Made by a program: the position numbers and the translations under genes. A stretch of DNA of 64,000 nucleotides. Source: Miltoncostaea sp050250915 (lineage in GTDB: Bacteria > Actinomycetota > Thermoleophilia > Miltoncostaeales > Miltoncostaeaceae). Within the stretch, counting starts at the first letter, position 1, and each line of letters begins with the position of its first letter. Below the pieces are notes generated by a model. That model searched no databases and was not told where the DNA came from. It saw only the letters and a list, made by a program, of their open reading frames with translations. The stretch covers positions 1 to 64,000 of the forward strand of contig JBFWNT010000014.1 of NCBI GenBank assembly GCA_050250915.1, in the 5' to 3' direction. Below, one piece after another: positions 30,500-38,960 of this stretch.

Positions 30500-30922
30500 A
30501 TGGAGTACCGACTGGAGCTGGTGGTGGTCCCGGTGTCCGACGTGGACCGGGCGAAGGCGTTCTACGAGCGCTGCGGGTTCCACCTGGACAGCGAGCACGG
30601 CACCGACGCGGGGTTCCGGGTGGTGCAGCTCTCGCCGCCGGGGTCGGCGTGCGCGATCGCGATCGGCAGCGGCATGCCGCAGGCGGAGCCGGGCACCACG
30701 AAGGGGCTCCACCTGGTGGTCGACGACATCGAGGCCGCCCACGCCGACCTGACCCGCAGGGGGATCCCGGTGAGCGAGCCGTTCCACTTCGGCCCCGAGG
30801 GGATGAGCCCCGGACCCGACCCGGCGCGGCAGAGCTACAACTCGTTCATGCAGTTCCCGGACCCCGATGGCAACGTCTGGCTGGTCCAGGAGGTCCACCG
30901 GGACGGCGGACCGGCGTCGTGA
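30500..30922 (+). CDS. VOC family protein paired with an ECF sigma factor
   Basis: A 140-residue VOC module: RLELVVVPVSDVDRAKAFYERCGFHLD, FRVVQLSPPGSACAIAIG, GLHLVVDDIEAAHADLTRRGIPV, and a C-terminal FPDPDGNVWLVQEV. GGGAGG lies just upstream of ATG 30500. It overlaps the ECF-SnoaL sigma gene by 4 nt. VOC plus SnoaL-sigma pairs recur in actinobacteria and may form a small ligand-responsive unit. Confidence 0.87.
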   Translation: MEYRLELVVVPVSDVDRAKAFYERCGFHLDSEHGTDAGFRVVQLSPPGSACAIAIGSGMPQAEPGTTKGLHLVVDDIEAAHADLTRRGIPVSEPFHFGPEGMSPGPDPARQSYNSFMQFPDPDGNVWLVQEVHRDGGPAS

Positions 30923-31860
30923 CCGGCGCCGTCCGCGAGGAGTTCGAGGCCGTCACCGCGCGGCACCGGCGCGAGCTCCACGTCCACTGCTACCGCATGC
31001 TCGCCTCGTTCGAGGAGGCCGAGGACGCGGTGCAGGAGACGTTCCTGCGGGCGTGGCGCGGACGCGACGGCCTGCGCTCCGGCCCGTCCGCCCGCGCCTG
31101 GCTCTACCGGATCGCGACGAACGTGTGCATCGACGCCCGCCGCCGCCGGACGCGGCCCGTGGGGACCGGCCCGGCGGAGATCCCGTGGCTCCAGCCCTAC
31201 CCCGACGCGATGCTCGACCAGGTGGCCGAGGACGCCGACGGCCCCGACGACGTGGCAGTGGAGCGCGAGACCATCGAGCTCGTGTTCCTGGCCGCCCTCC
31301 AGCTGCTGCCGCCCCGGCAGCGGGCGGCGCTCATCGCGCGCGACGTGCTGGGCTGGAGCGCGGAGGAGACCGCGGGCCTGCTGGAGACCAGCGTCCCCGC
31401 CGCGAACAGCGCGCTCCAGCGGGCGCGGGCGACGATGGGCGAGCATCTGCCGTCCCGGCGCTCGCGCGGGTCGGCGGGCGCCCCGACGGCGCAGGAGCGT
31501 GAGCTGCTGCTGCGCTTCATCGACGCCCATGAGCGCTGCGACGCCGCCGCCGCGGTGGCGATCGCGGCGGAGGACATGCGCGTGACGATGCCGCCCGCCC
31601 CGATGGTCTTCGACGGCATCGCCGGCATCGCGCCGCTCATCGCACGCGCCCTCGGTCCCGATCGCGACGGCGACTGGCGGCTGCTCCCGACGTCCGCCAA
31701 CCGGCTGCCCGCCGCCGCGAGCTACCTGCGCCGTCCGGGCGACACCCTGTTCCGCGGGTTCAAGCTCGACGTCATGCGGATCGACGGCGGGCGGATCGCC
31801 GAGATCACGACGTTCGGCCCGTCGCTGTTCCCCGCGTTCGGGCTGCCGGAGGCGCTCTAG
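30919..31860 (+). CDS. ECF sigma factor with C-terminal SnoaL-like domain
   Basis: The 313-residue protein has sigma region 2 (FEAVTARHRRELHVHCYRML, FEEAEDAVQETFLRAWRG, ARAWLYRIATNVCIDARRRR), region 4 (LQLLPPRQRAALIARDVLGWSAEETAGLLETSVPAANSALQRARA) and an extra SnoaL/NTF2-like domain (LLRFIDAHERCDAAAAVAIA, MRVTMPPAPMVFDG, FKLDVMRIDGGRIAEITTFG). In such sigma factors the SnoaL domain takes over the part of an anti-sigma factor. GTG overlaps the VOC stop. Its TAG stop shares CTAG (31857-31860) with the convergent gene. Confidence 0.9.
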   Translation: MTGAVREEFEAVTARHRRELHVHCYRMLASFEEAEDAVQETFLRAWRGRDGLRSGPSARAWLYRIATNVCIDARRRRTRPVGTGPAEIPWLQPYPDAMLDQVAEDADGPDDVAVERETIELVFLAALQLLPPRQRAALIARDVLGWSAEETAGLLETSVPAANSALQRARATMGEHLPSRRSRGSAGAPTAQERELLLRFIDAHERCDAAAAVAIAAEDMRVTMPPAPMVFDGIAGIAPLIARALGPDRDGDWRLLPTSANRLPAAASYLRRPGDTLFRGFKLDVMRIDGGRIAEITTFGPSLFPAFGLPEAL

Positions 31861-32351
31861 ACGGCGCCGGTCGCGGCGGCGGTCGCCCCCGCCGAGGATC
31901 CGGCGTCGTCGGCGAGCCGGTCCACCACGTACGCGGCGAACAACAGCAGTGAGGGCTCGGTGGCGGGGTCGTCCAGCCGGATCCGCACCGGCCGGCTGCC
32001 CCAGCCCTTGCCGTCCAGCAGGGCCAGGTCGCGGTCGCCATCGACGAGGGCGTACCGCTCCCGCCAGAAGCTGCTCGGCCTCAGCGCCAGCTCACGGCCG
32101 TCCCACCAGAGAGGCCCACCGCGTTTCCCGCCCTGCGGACCGAAGCGTCCGACCACCGCGCCGGCCGGGTCCAGCGCCTCGATCGTGCGGCGGAGGATCC
32201 CGCGCCGCTCCACCTCGAGCACCTCGTCGCCGGCCAGGATCGTCGCGCCGCCGCGGTACCACGGGCCGAGGCGGATCGACCCGGCGCCCTCCAGGTCGAA
32301 CCGCCTCCGGTCGTCCCGCGACCGCGTCAGCTCCATCTCGAGGTCTGGCAT
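31857..32351 (-). CDS. Conserved protein of unknown function
   Basis: A 164-residue, beta-rich, charged protein: FDLEGAGSIRLGPWYRGGAT, VLEVERRGILRRTIEAL, GPLWWDGRELALRPSSFW, RERYALVDGDRDLALLDGKGWG, and a C-terminal helix LLLFAAYVVDRLADDAG. The strand pattern resembles LURP-one/tubby-like barrels but I cannot confirm this. It is divergent from arsR with a 57-nt gap and ends in the shared CTAG with the ECF-SnoaL gene. Confidence 0.7.
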   Translation of the reverse strand: MPDLEMELTRSRDDRRRFDLEGAGSIRLGPWYRGGATILAGDEVLEVERRGILRRTIEALDPAGAVVGRFGPQGGKRGGPLWWDGRELALRPSSFWRERYALVDGDRDLALLDGKGWGSRPVRIRLDDPATEPSLLLFAAYVVDRLADDAGSSAGATAAATGAV

Positions 32352-32372
32352 CCCCCGATCCTGCCCGACGCG

Positions 32373-32402
32373 TTGACATATGCCGATATCAGAATGTAAT
32401 GT
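32373..32402 (+). promoter_or_regulatory. Full -35/-10 promoter of leaderless arsR
   Basis: TTGACA (32373-32378), an 18-nt spacer and TAATGT (32397-32402) form the clearest vegetative promoter in the window. ATG 32409 follows after 6 nt, so the mRNA is leaderless. The spacer carries ATAT-GCCG-ATAT (32378-32389 region), which could be part of an ArsR operator. Confidence 0.75.
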
Positions 32403-32408
32403 GACCGC

Positions 32409-32762
32409 ATGGCACGGGCGGCGACGACGGCGGACACGTTCAACGCGATCGCGGAGCCCCGGCGACGGGAGCTCCTGGACCTGCTGTCGGGCGGCGAGCG
32501 GCCGGTGAACGACCTGGTCGCGTCGACGGGGCTCACGCAGCCCCAGGTCTCGAAGCACCTGCGGGTGCTCCGCGAGGTCGGAGCCGTGTCCGTGCGGGAG
32601 CGGGGGCGGCAGCGGCTGTACCGCCTCGACCCCGTCGCGCTGAAGCCCGTCCACGACTGGGTGCGGGACTACGCGCGTCTGTGGGAGGAGCGGTTCACGG
32701 AGCTGGACGCCGTCCTCGGCGAGCTCACGACGGAGGAGGAGGACGATGGCGATGACGGATAG
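32409..32762 (+). CDS. ArsR-family transcriptional regulator
   Basis: The 117-residue winged-helix protein reads FNAIAEPRRRELLDLLSGGE, VNDLVASTGLTQPQVSKHLRVLREVGAVSVRERGRQRLYRL. It has no obvious metal-binding Cys and belongs to the subgroup that sits before AHSA1/SRPBCC genes. It overlaps the next gene by 17 nt and probably represses the pair. Confidence 0.92.
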   Translation: MARAATTADTFNAIAEPRRRELLDLLSGGERPVNDLVASTGLTQPQVSKHLRVLREVGAVSVRERGRQRLYRLDPVALKPVHDWVRDYARLWEERFTELDAVLGELTTEEEDDGDDG

Positions 32763-33231
32763 CCGCCGCGCGACGGTGGCGCTGCAGGGCGACCGCGAGA
32801 TCCTGATCACGCGGGAGTTCGACGCGCCGGCCGCCCTGGTGTACCGGGCGTGGACCGACCCGGATCTGGTGCCGCGCTGGTGGACCGCGAAGCGCGGGAC
32901 CATGGAGATCTGCGAGATCGACCTGCGGGTCGGTGGGACCTGGCGCTACGTGATGACGGCCGAGGGCGGATTCGAGGTCGGCTTCCACGGCGAGTACCGC
33001 GAGATCGTCCCGGGCGAGCGCCTCGTGCAGACCGAGGTGTACGAGGGGATGCCCGACGCGGCGGCGGTCGACGTGATCACGTTCGAGGAGCGCGACGGCC
33101 GCACCCTGGTGACGATGCTGGTGCAGCACGAGCTGCCGGAGCACCGCGACGCGCACATCGCATCCGGGATGGAGGACGGCATGCAGGACGCCTTCGACCT
33201 AATGGAGGACGTCGCGCGGTCCCTCCGCTAG
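32746..33231 (+). CDS. SRPBCC (AHSA1-type) protein
   Basis: The 161-residue protein has the START/AHSA1 fold: REILITREFDAPAALVYRAW, TDPDLVPRWW, MEICEIDLRVGGTWRY, FHGEYREIVPGERLVQTE, and a C-terminal helix (GMEDGMQDAFDLMEDVARSL). Family members bind hydrophobic ligands; ArsR-AHSA1 pairs are widespread but their ligand is unknown. ATG 32746 or 32752 can serve as start; both lie inside the end of arsR. The following 155 bp (33232-33386) are GC-rich and show no gene. Confidence 0.9.
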   Translation: MAMTDSRRATVALQGDREILITREFDAPAALVYRAWTDPDLVPRWWTAKRGTMEICEIDLRVGGTWRYVMTAEGGFEVGFHGEYREIVPGERLVQTEVYEGMPDAAAVDVITFEERDGRTLVTMLVQHELPEHRDAHIASGMEDGMQDAFDLMEDVARSLR

Positions 33232-33386
33232 GCGCGGCGGCCGGTCCGCCCGCGGGCCGGCCCGCGCGGGCCCGCCTCGAACGCGGCCGCGGGCTCCCGG
33301 CGCGAGGGTTGGAGCGCGCGCGAGTCAAGCGGGCTCCCCCGCCGGCCGACAGGACGGGACCGGAGGGAACCGGCCGGACACCACAT

Positions 33387-33471
<85 letters not shown>

Positions 33472-33738
33472 CTCTGGATCGGCGGGCCGCCGTGGGGAGC
33501 TGATCGATTGAGCGCGCACCGTCGCTGATTTGATCGTCCCCCCCCGGCACCGTGGTGGGGAGCGGGATCCCGGCAGCGGACGTTCACTCCTTAACGCGAC
33601 CTCAACATTCGGACGGGTCAGGGGGGCTCCGGGCGCGGGTGGCGAGGCCGACGGCGCGGGTTGCGGCTGGCGATGGGGCCGTGGAGAGCGCCCACACCGG
33701 CTCGTGGCCCGGATGGACGCACGCCGGGGCCGAAGAAA

Positions 33739-33822
<84 letters not shown>

Positions 33823-33940
33823 CTGCGTGCATCGCCGTCAGGGTCGTCCCGCACCCGCGCCGGCGATGGACGCGGGGGAGGAGCCCAGGGTACCCGAAGC
33901 CGGCGGCGGGATTCGACCCCGCGGAGGCCGGGGCGCAGGG

Positions 33941-34474
33941 CTACGCCCTCACGTCCGGCAGATCGCCGGGATCGACCCGGAACTCGGCGAGCGGGCGGCG
34001 GCCGGTCGGGATGGCTGGCCGCCCCTCCCGCCCCGCCCACGGCGCCGGCGGCGCCGGATGGCCCAGGGCGATGCCGGTGCGTACCCGCCACGGCGCCGCC
34101 CGGCCGGCGATCGCCGTGGCCCGCGCCACGTTCGCGTCGGGGAAGAACGTCACGGGGCAGGTGCCCAGGCCCAGCGCGGCGGCCGCCAGCATCAGGGTCT
34201 GGGCCAGGCGGCCGGTGTCGAACTCGCCGTCGGTGCCGCCGGCCGCGGTGTCGAGCGCCAGGAGCAGCACCACCGGCGCCCCGGCCAGGTGGCCGGCGTA
34301 CGCGCCCAGGCGGGCGAGCTCCGCCCGCGCCCGCGGGTCGCGCACCACCACCACCCGCCACGGCTGGCGGTTGCGGGCCGACCCCGTCCAGCGGCCGGCC
34401 TCCAGGACCCGGTCGAGGTCGCGCGCATCGACCGGCTGATCCGTGAACCGGCGGACCGCCCGCAGGGACCGCAG
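33941..34474 (-). CDS. Nitroreductase-family protein (start unclear)
   Basis: The protein has the nitroreductase N-terminus LRSLRAVRRFTDQPVDARDL, FMN-binding SARNRQPWRVVVV, a hydrophobic core (GRLAQTLMLAAAALGLGTCP) and a C-terminal GIALGHPAPP. These enzymes are FMN-dependent reductases of nitro-compounds, quinones or enones. The frame has no ATG, GTG or TTG between the homologous start and ATG 34684, which lies 169 nt inside bioY. Coordinate 34474 marks a CTG at the family start. It may be read by coupling from bioY (stop 34516) with a non-standard start. Confidence 0.75.
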   Translation of the reverse strand: MRSLRAVRRFTDQPVDARDLDRVLEAGRWTGSARNRQPWRVVVVRDPRARAELARLGAYAGHLAGAPVVLLLALDTAAGGTDGEFDTGRLAQTLMLAAAALGLGTCPVTFFPDANVARATAIAGRAAPWRVRTGIALGHPAPPAPWAGREGRPAIPTGRRPLAEFRVDPGDLPDVRA

Positions 34475-34515
34475 CGCGCCGAGCGCCGCGGCCCCCGCGG
34501 GGTCCGGGGGATCCC

Positions 34516-35142
34516 CTACTTCCGCTCCAGCAGCCGCATGAGCTTCCAGCCGCCGGGGAGCAGGCAGGCGGCGAAGAAGATCTTGACGACGTCGCCGGGC
34601 ACGAACGGCTGGATGCCGAGCTCGTAGGCGGCGTTCCAGCCGAGGTCCTGGGTGGCGCCGGGCGGCGTCCAGTTGGCGAGCCACGCCGCGCCGAGCAGGT
34701 AGATGGTGGCGTTGGCGATGAGCATCACGCCGATCATCTTGGTGACGTCATGGGTCGCGCCGTGGTCGGCGAACCAGCCGACGATGCCCGCGGCCACCAC
34801 GTACCCGACGATGTAGCCGCCGGTGGAGCCGGTGAACGTGTCCCAGCCGCCGCCCCAGTCGGCCCAGACGCCCAGGCCGATGACGCCGAGGCCGGTGTAG
34901 GCGAGCAGGGTCAGGAGGGCGCGGCGGAACCCGTAGAGGCCGCCGATGAGGAACGCGCCGAACGTGCCGCCCGTGAGCGGCACCGGGTGCCAGGGGATGC
35001 TGATCTGCGAGGCGATGGTCATCAGGACCACGCCCGCCGCCACGAGGGCGAGGTCGAGCCCGATGGCCGCGGTGCGGTCGGACGGGCGGGGGATGATGCT
35101 GTCGAGGAGGGTCCCCTCGGCAGCGTGGCGGGTGGTCGAGAT
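34516..35142 (-). CDS. bioY: Biotin transporter substrate-binding (S) component
   Basis: BioY is the biotin-binding membrane subunit of ECF-type vitamin transporters. The protein has six helices, including IASQISIPWHPVPLTGGTFG (family signature PVPLTxxTF) and a conserved GYIVGYVVAAGIVGWFAD segment. The first ATG/GTG/TTG in frame is GTG 35043, which would begin half-way through helix 1. Extending upstream keeps an open frame (TAAIGLDLALVAAG) to ATC 35142, which has AGGAG 6 nt upstream. An ATC start giving 208 residues is therefore proposed. No EcfAT genes are adjacent. Confidence 0.88.
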   Translation of the reverse strand: MSTTRHAAEGTLLDSIIPRPSDRTAAIGLDLALVAAGVVLMTIASQISIPWHPVPLTGGTFGAFLIGGLYGFRRALLTLLAYTGLGVIGLGVWADWGGGWDTFTGSTGGYIVGYVVAAGIVGWFADHGATHDVTKMIGVMLIANATIYLLGAAWLANWTPPGATQDLGWNAAYELGIQPFVPGDVVKIFFAACLLPGGWKLMRLLERK

Positions 35143-35166
35143 CGCAGGCTCCTGGGTCGCGGATGG

Positions 35167-35197
35167 TCGTCACGGTTGACGCTACAGACCGTGACGA
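35167..35197 (-). promoter_or_regulatory. 10-bp perfect dyad over the bioY -10 element
   Basis: TCGTCACGGT (35167-35176 on the + strand) and ACCGTGACGA (35188-35197) are exact reverse complements with an 11-nt spacer. The spacer holds TAGCGT on the bioY strand (complement of 35179-35184), a good -10 element. A further half-site GTGACGA follows at 35200-35206. This is the layout of a repressor operator, presumably for biotin control. Confidence 0.65.
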
Positions 35198-35238
35198 GCG
35201 TGACGACGCGGGCGTCGCGGCGAAACCCCCGCATGGGA

Positions 35239-35244
35239 TAGCTT
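35239..35244 (+). promoter_or_regulatory. Candidate -10 of the dihydropyrimidinase operon
   Basis: TAGCTT (35239-35244) precedes the operon by about 60 nt; a GAGAGGGG ribosome site (35289-35296) lies ahead of ATG 35303. Pattern match only. Confidence 0.35.
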
Positions 35245-35302
35245 CCCCGGGGTCCCGCGGATGAGGGCCGGCGTTCCGCGGCAGGCCGAGAGGGGTTGCG
35301 GA

Positions 35303-36706
35303 ATGAGCGATCTGAACCTGAGGGGCGGCACCGTCGTGACGGCGGAGGCGTCCTTCCGGGCGGACGTGGCGGTGCGCGGGGGCCGCGTCGCGGCCGTGGG
35401 GACCGCCATCCCCGACGACGACGTCGAGACCGTCGACTGCACGGGCCGGCTGCTGATGCCGGGCTTCATCGACGCCCACACGCACATGGACATGCCGTTC
35501 GGCGGCACGATCACCGCCGACGACTGGGACTCGGGGACGGCGGCGGCCGTCGCCGGCGGCACCACCGTCCTGGTCGACTTCGCCCTGCAGGACATCGGCG
35601 GCACCCTCGGCGGCGCCATCACCACCTGGCAGGCGAAGGCCACGGGGCGCGCCCGCATCGACTACGGCCTGCACGTCGCCGTCTGCGACCTCAACGACTC
35701 GGTGAAGGCCGAGATCCCGTCGCTGCCGGCCCGCGGCGTCTGCACGGTCAAGGTGTTCATGGCGTACAAGGGCACGCCGCTCTACACGCCGGACGAGGGC
35801 CTGCTGGAGATCATGCAGATCGCCCGCGACGCGGGCGTCATGGTGATGGTCCACGCCGAGAACGGCGACGCCGTGGCCAAGCTCCAGGAGCAGGCGCTGC
35901 TGCGGGGCCACGTCGAGCCCATCTGGCACGCCCGCACCCGCCCCGAGGCGGTCGAGGCCGAGGCCACCGGCCGCGCGATCCGCCTCGCCGAGATCGCCGA
36001 CACCGTCCTGGGCGTGGTCCACGTGACCTGCGGGGGCGCCGCCGACGAGATCCGCCGCGCCCGCGACCGCGGCCAGGTGGTGCACGGGGAGACGTGCCCC
36101 CAGTACCTGGTCATGACGATCGACGACCTCGACAAGCCCGAGTTCGAGGGCGCCAAGTACGTGTGCTCGCCGCCGCTGCGGGACGCCTCCAACCACGAGG
36201 AGCTCTGGCGCGCCCTGTCCACCGGCGACCTGGTGCTGGTGGGCTCCGACCACTGCGCCTTCGACTTCGCCGGCCAGAAGGAGCTCGGCCGCGGCGACTT
36301 CACGAAGATCCCGAACGGCATGCCGGGCGTCGAGGAGCGCGCGCCGGTCCTCTGGACCCACGGCGTCCGCACCGGGCGGATCAGCCCCGAGACCTTCGTC
36401 GCGGTGCTCTCCACGAACCAGGCGCGGGTCCACGGCCTGCTGCCGCGCAAGGGGCTCATCGCCGCCGGCGCCGACGCCGACATCGTGGTGTGGGACCCCG
36501 GCCTGCCGCTCACGATCACGCACGCCAACCGGCACAACGCCAACGACTACACGCCCTACGAGGGGCTGGAGCTGGTCGGGGCGCCGGAGCGGGTGTACGT
36601 GCGGGGGAACCTGGCGTACATCGACGGGGACGTCGTCGCCGAGCCGGGCTCCGGCGAGTTCCTGCCGCGCTCGCTCCAGGCGTCCGCCGCGGCGGAGGCC
36701 GCGTGA
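35303..36706 (+). CDS. hydA: Dihydropyrimidinase (D-hydantoinase)
   Basis: The 467-residue amidohydrolase has all metal and carbamate ligands of cyclic amidases: GFIDAHTHMDMPF (His-x-His), VKVFMAYKG with the carboxylated Lys-156, MVHAENGD, VVHVTCGGAADEI and GSDHCAF. It opens dihydrouracil or dihydrothymine (or hydantoins) to N-carbamoyl-beta-amino acids. It heads a three-gene operon with 4-nt overlaps to the amidohydrolase and, through it, to the LLM oxidoreductase. Confidence 0.94.
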   Translation: MSDLNLRGGTVVTAEASFRADVAVRGGRVAAVGTAIPDDDVETVDCTGRLLMPGFIDAHTHMDMPFGGTITADDWDSGTAAAVAGGTTVLVDFALQDIGGTLGGAITTWQAKATGRARIDYGLHVAVCDLNDSVKAEIPSLPARGVCTVKVFMAYKGTPLYTPDEGLLEIMQIARDAGVMVMVHAENGDAVAKLQEQALLRGHVEPIWHARTRPEAVEAEATGRAIRLAEIADTVLGVVHVTCGGAADEIRRARDRGQVVHGETCPQYLVMTIDDLDKPEFEGAKYVCSPPLRDASNHEELWRALSTGDLVLVGSDHCAFDFAGQKELGRGDFTKIPNGMPGVEERAPVLWTHGVRTGRISPETFVAVLSTNQARVHGLLPRKGLIAAGADADIVVWDPGLPLTITHANRHNANDYTPYEGLELVGAPERVYVRGNLAYIDGDVVAEPGSGEFLPRSLQASAAAEAA

Positions 36707-37947
36707 GCGTCCTGGACCCGCCGCTGGCCGTGCGCTGGCTGCGGGACCTCGCCGAGCTGACGGGGGACGAGGACGGGGCGCAGCGCGTCGCCTGGAGCGA
36801 CACGTGGATGACGGCCCGCGAGTGGTTCCGCGCCCGCCTGGAGGAGATCCCCGGCGTCGAGGTCCACCGGGACCCCGCCGGCAACGTCTGGGCCGCGCTC
36901 CCGGGCGAGAGCGCGCGCAGCGTGGTGGTCGGCGGCCACATCGACTCGGTGCCGGACGGCGGCTGGCTCGACGGGGCCCTGAACGTGGTCGCCGCGCTGG
37001 CGGTGATGCGCGCCGTCGCGGAGGGGCCGCGCCCGCCGCTGACGCTGCGCCTGGTCGACTGGGCCGACGAGGAGGGCGCACGCTTCGGCCGGTCGCTGGT
37101 GGGGTCGAGCGCCGCCGCCGGCACCCTCGATCCGGAGGCGCTGCGCGGCCTGCGCGACCGCGAGGGGGTCGCCCTGCCCGACGCGCTCGGCGCCCGCGGC
37201 GTCGAGCTGGAGCGGATGCTCGAGGCGGGCGACGAGCTGGACGGGGTGGCGGCCTACCTGGAGCTGCACATCGAGCAGGGGCCGGTGCTGGAGAGCATCG
37301 ACCGCCCGCTCGGCGTGGTGACGGGGGTCTTCGGCCTGCAGCGCCACGTCGTGGTCGCGCGCGGCGCCCACGCCCACGCCGGGGCCACGCCGATGCACCT
37401 GCGCCGCGACGCGTTCCTGACCGCCGCGCGGATCGCGCTGGCCGCCCGCGACGCCGCCGCCGCGGGGACGGACGTGCGCGCGACCACCGGCACCGTGTCG
37501 GTGTCGCCGGGGATCGTGACCGCGTTCAACGGGGCGTGCGAGATCTCCCTGGACCAGCGGGCCCTCGACGCGGACGTGCTCGCCGGGATGGTCGCCGACG
37601 CACGGCGGGCGTCGGAGGCGATCGCCGCCGAGGAGGGCTGCACGGTGGAGTGGGTCCCGCAGTTCGCCCAGGAGCCGGTGTACTTCGCTCCGCCGCTCGT
37701 GGAGATGGCGGCGGAGGTCATCGCGGAGCTCACCGGCCGCGAGGCGCCGCGCCTGCCGAGCGGCCCGCTGCACGACGCCGCCGAGATGGCGCGCGTGGTG
37801 CCGTCGGTGATGGTGTTCGTGCGGAGCATCGGCGGGGTGAGCCACACGAAGGACGAGGACTCATCGGAGGCCGACATCGAGCTGTCGGTCCGCGCGATGC
37901 ACGCGCTGACGCTGCGGACGATGGCCTGGGCCGGGGAGGCATCGTGA
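36703..37947 (+). CDS. M20/AmaB-type Zn hydrolase (N-carbamoyl-beta-alanine amidohydrolase-like)
   Basis: The 414-residue protein belongs to the allantoate/N-carbamoyl amino acid amidohydrolase family: GGHIDSVPDGGWLDGALNVV (metal His and Asp), DWADEEGARFGRSLVGS (Glu pair), LELHIEQGPVLE, a dimerisation domain with AHAHAGATPMHLRRD, and GGVSHTKDED with the last metal His. Next to a dihydropyrimidinase its substrate is most likely N-carbamoyl-beta-alanine or its methyl form, releasing CO2, ammonia and beta-alanine. GTG overlaps the hydA stop. Confidence 0.9.
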   Translation: MSVLDPPLAVRWLRDLAELTGDEDGAQRVAWSDTWMTAREWFRARLEEIPGVEVHRDPAGNVWAALPGESARSVVVGGHIDSVPDGGWLDGALNVVAALAVMRAVAEGPRPPLTLRLVDWADEEGARFGRSLVGSSAAAGTLDPEALRGLRDREGVALPDALGARGVELERMLEAGDELDGVAAYLELHIEQGPVLESIDRPLGVVTGVFGLQRHVVVARGAHAHAGATPMHLRRDAFLTAARIALAARDAAAAGTDVRATTGTVSVSPGIVTAFNGACEISLDQRALDADVLAGMVADARRASEAIAAEEGCTVEWVPQFAQEPVYFAPPLVEMAAEVIAELTGREAPRLPSGPLHDAAEMARVVPSVMVFVRSIGGVSHTKDEDSSEADIELSVRAMHALTLRTMAWAGEAS

Positions 37948-38960
37948 GCGGCCGCATCGACTTCGGGCTGACCCTCCAGACCGACCCGCCCGCCTGGCGG
38001 CTGGTGGAGCTCTTCACGCGCGCCGAGCAGCTCGGCTTCAGTCACGCGTGGACGTTCGACTCCCACATCCTGTGGCAGGAGCCGTACGTCATCCACTCGC
38101 AGATCCTCTCCGCCACCCGGCGGATGATGGTGGGGCCGCTCGTGACCAACCCCGCCTCGCGCGACCCCACGGTGACGGCGTCGGTGTTCGCGACGCTCAA
38201 CAGCATGTTCGGCAACCGCACCGTGTGCGCCATCGGGCGCGGCGACTCCGCGCTGCGGGTGCTGGGCCGCACGCCCACGACGCTGCGTCAGACGGAGCGC
38301 GCCATCCACGAGATCCGCGAGCTGGCCGAGGGCCGGGCCATCGTCGGGGAGGGCGGCGCGGAGGTGCGCATCCCCTGGGTGGTCGACGGGCGCCTCGAGG
38401 TGTGGATGGCGGCGTACGGCCCCAAGGCGCTCTCGGTGGTGGGGCGCTGCGCCGACGGGTTCGTGCTCCAGGTGGCCGACCCCGAGATCCTGCGCTGGAC
38501 CCTCGCCCACGTGCGCGAGGCGGCGGAGGAGGCGGGGCGCGATCCCGACGACATCACGGTGCTGGTCTGCGCGCCCGCCTACGTGGGCGACGACATCGCG
38601 CACCAGCGCGACCAGTGCCGCTGGTTCGGCGGCATGGTCGGCAACCACGTGGTCGAGATCGTGGAGCGCTACGGCGCCCACAGCGAGGTGCCGGCCGCGC
38701 TCACCGACTACGTGGCCGCGCGCAAGGGCTACGACTACTCGCACCATGGGCGCGCCGGGAACCCCTCCACCGACTTCGTCCCCGACGAGATCGTCGACCG
38801 CTTCTGCATCCTCGGCACGCCGGCCGACCACGTCGCGAAGCTCGGGGAGCTCCGCGACGCGGGCATGGACCAGTTCGCCATCTACCTGATGCACGACGCG
38901 CCGGACACGACGCTGGAGGCCTACGGGGCCGAGGTGATCCCCGCCTTCGCCGACGCGTAG
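37944..38960 (+). CDS. LLM-class (F420/FMN-dependent) oxidoreductase
   Basis: The 338-residue protein has a luciferase-like TIM barrel: VELFTRAEQLGFSHAWTFDS, GPLVTNPASRDPTVTASVFA, NRTVCAIGRGDSALRVLGR, EVWMAAYGPKALSVVGRCADG, and a closing GTPADHVAKLGELRDAGMDQ. It looks like the clade that travels with pyrimidine/hydantoin catabolic genes in F420-making actinobacteria. It could carry out a reductive or oxidative ring step not covered by the other genes. GTG overlaps the amidohydrolase stop; its 3' end overlaps the convergent aminotransferase by 40 nt. Confidence 0.88.
   Translation: MSGRIDFGLTLQTDPPAWRLVELFTRAEQLGFSHAWTFDSHILWQEPYVIHSQILSATRRMMVGPLVTNPASRDPTVTASVFATLNSMFGNRTVCAIGRGDSALRVLGRTPTTLRQTERAIHEIRELAEGRAIVGEGGAEVRIPWVVDGRLEVWMAAYGPKALSVVGRCADGFVLQVADPEILRWTLAHVREAAEEAGRDPDDITVLVCAPAYVGDDIAHQRDQCRWFGGMVGNHVVEIVERYGAHSEVPAALTDYVAARKGYDYSHHGRAGNPSTDFVPDEIVDRFCILGTPADHVAKLGELRDAGMDQFAIYLMHDAPDTTLEAYGAEVIPAFADA

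Noticed and set aside
33898..33957. tRNA-like segment on the reverse strand (GCGGG-GTCGAAT-CCCGC T-arm look-alike)
   Set aside because: Only about 61 nt between the possible acceptor halves, only 5 acceptor pairs, and no proper D- or anticodon arm; it lies just after the nitroreductase stop.
35296..37947. 883-codon frame covering hydA and the amidohydrolase
   Set aside because: The real gene in that frame starts at GTG 36703; the upstream part is shadow of hydA, which is complete in another frame.
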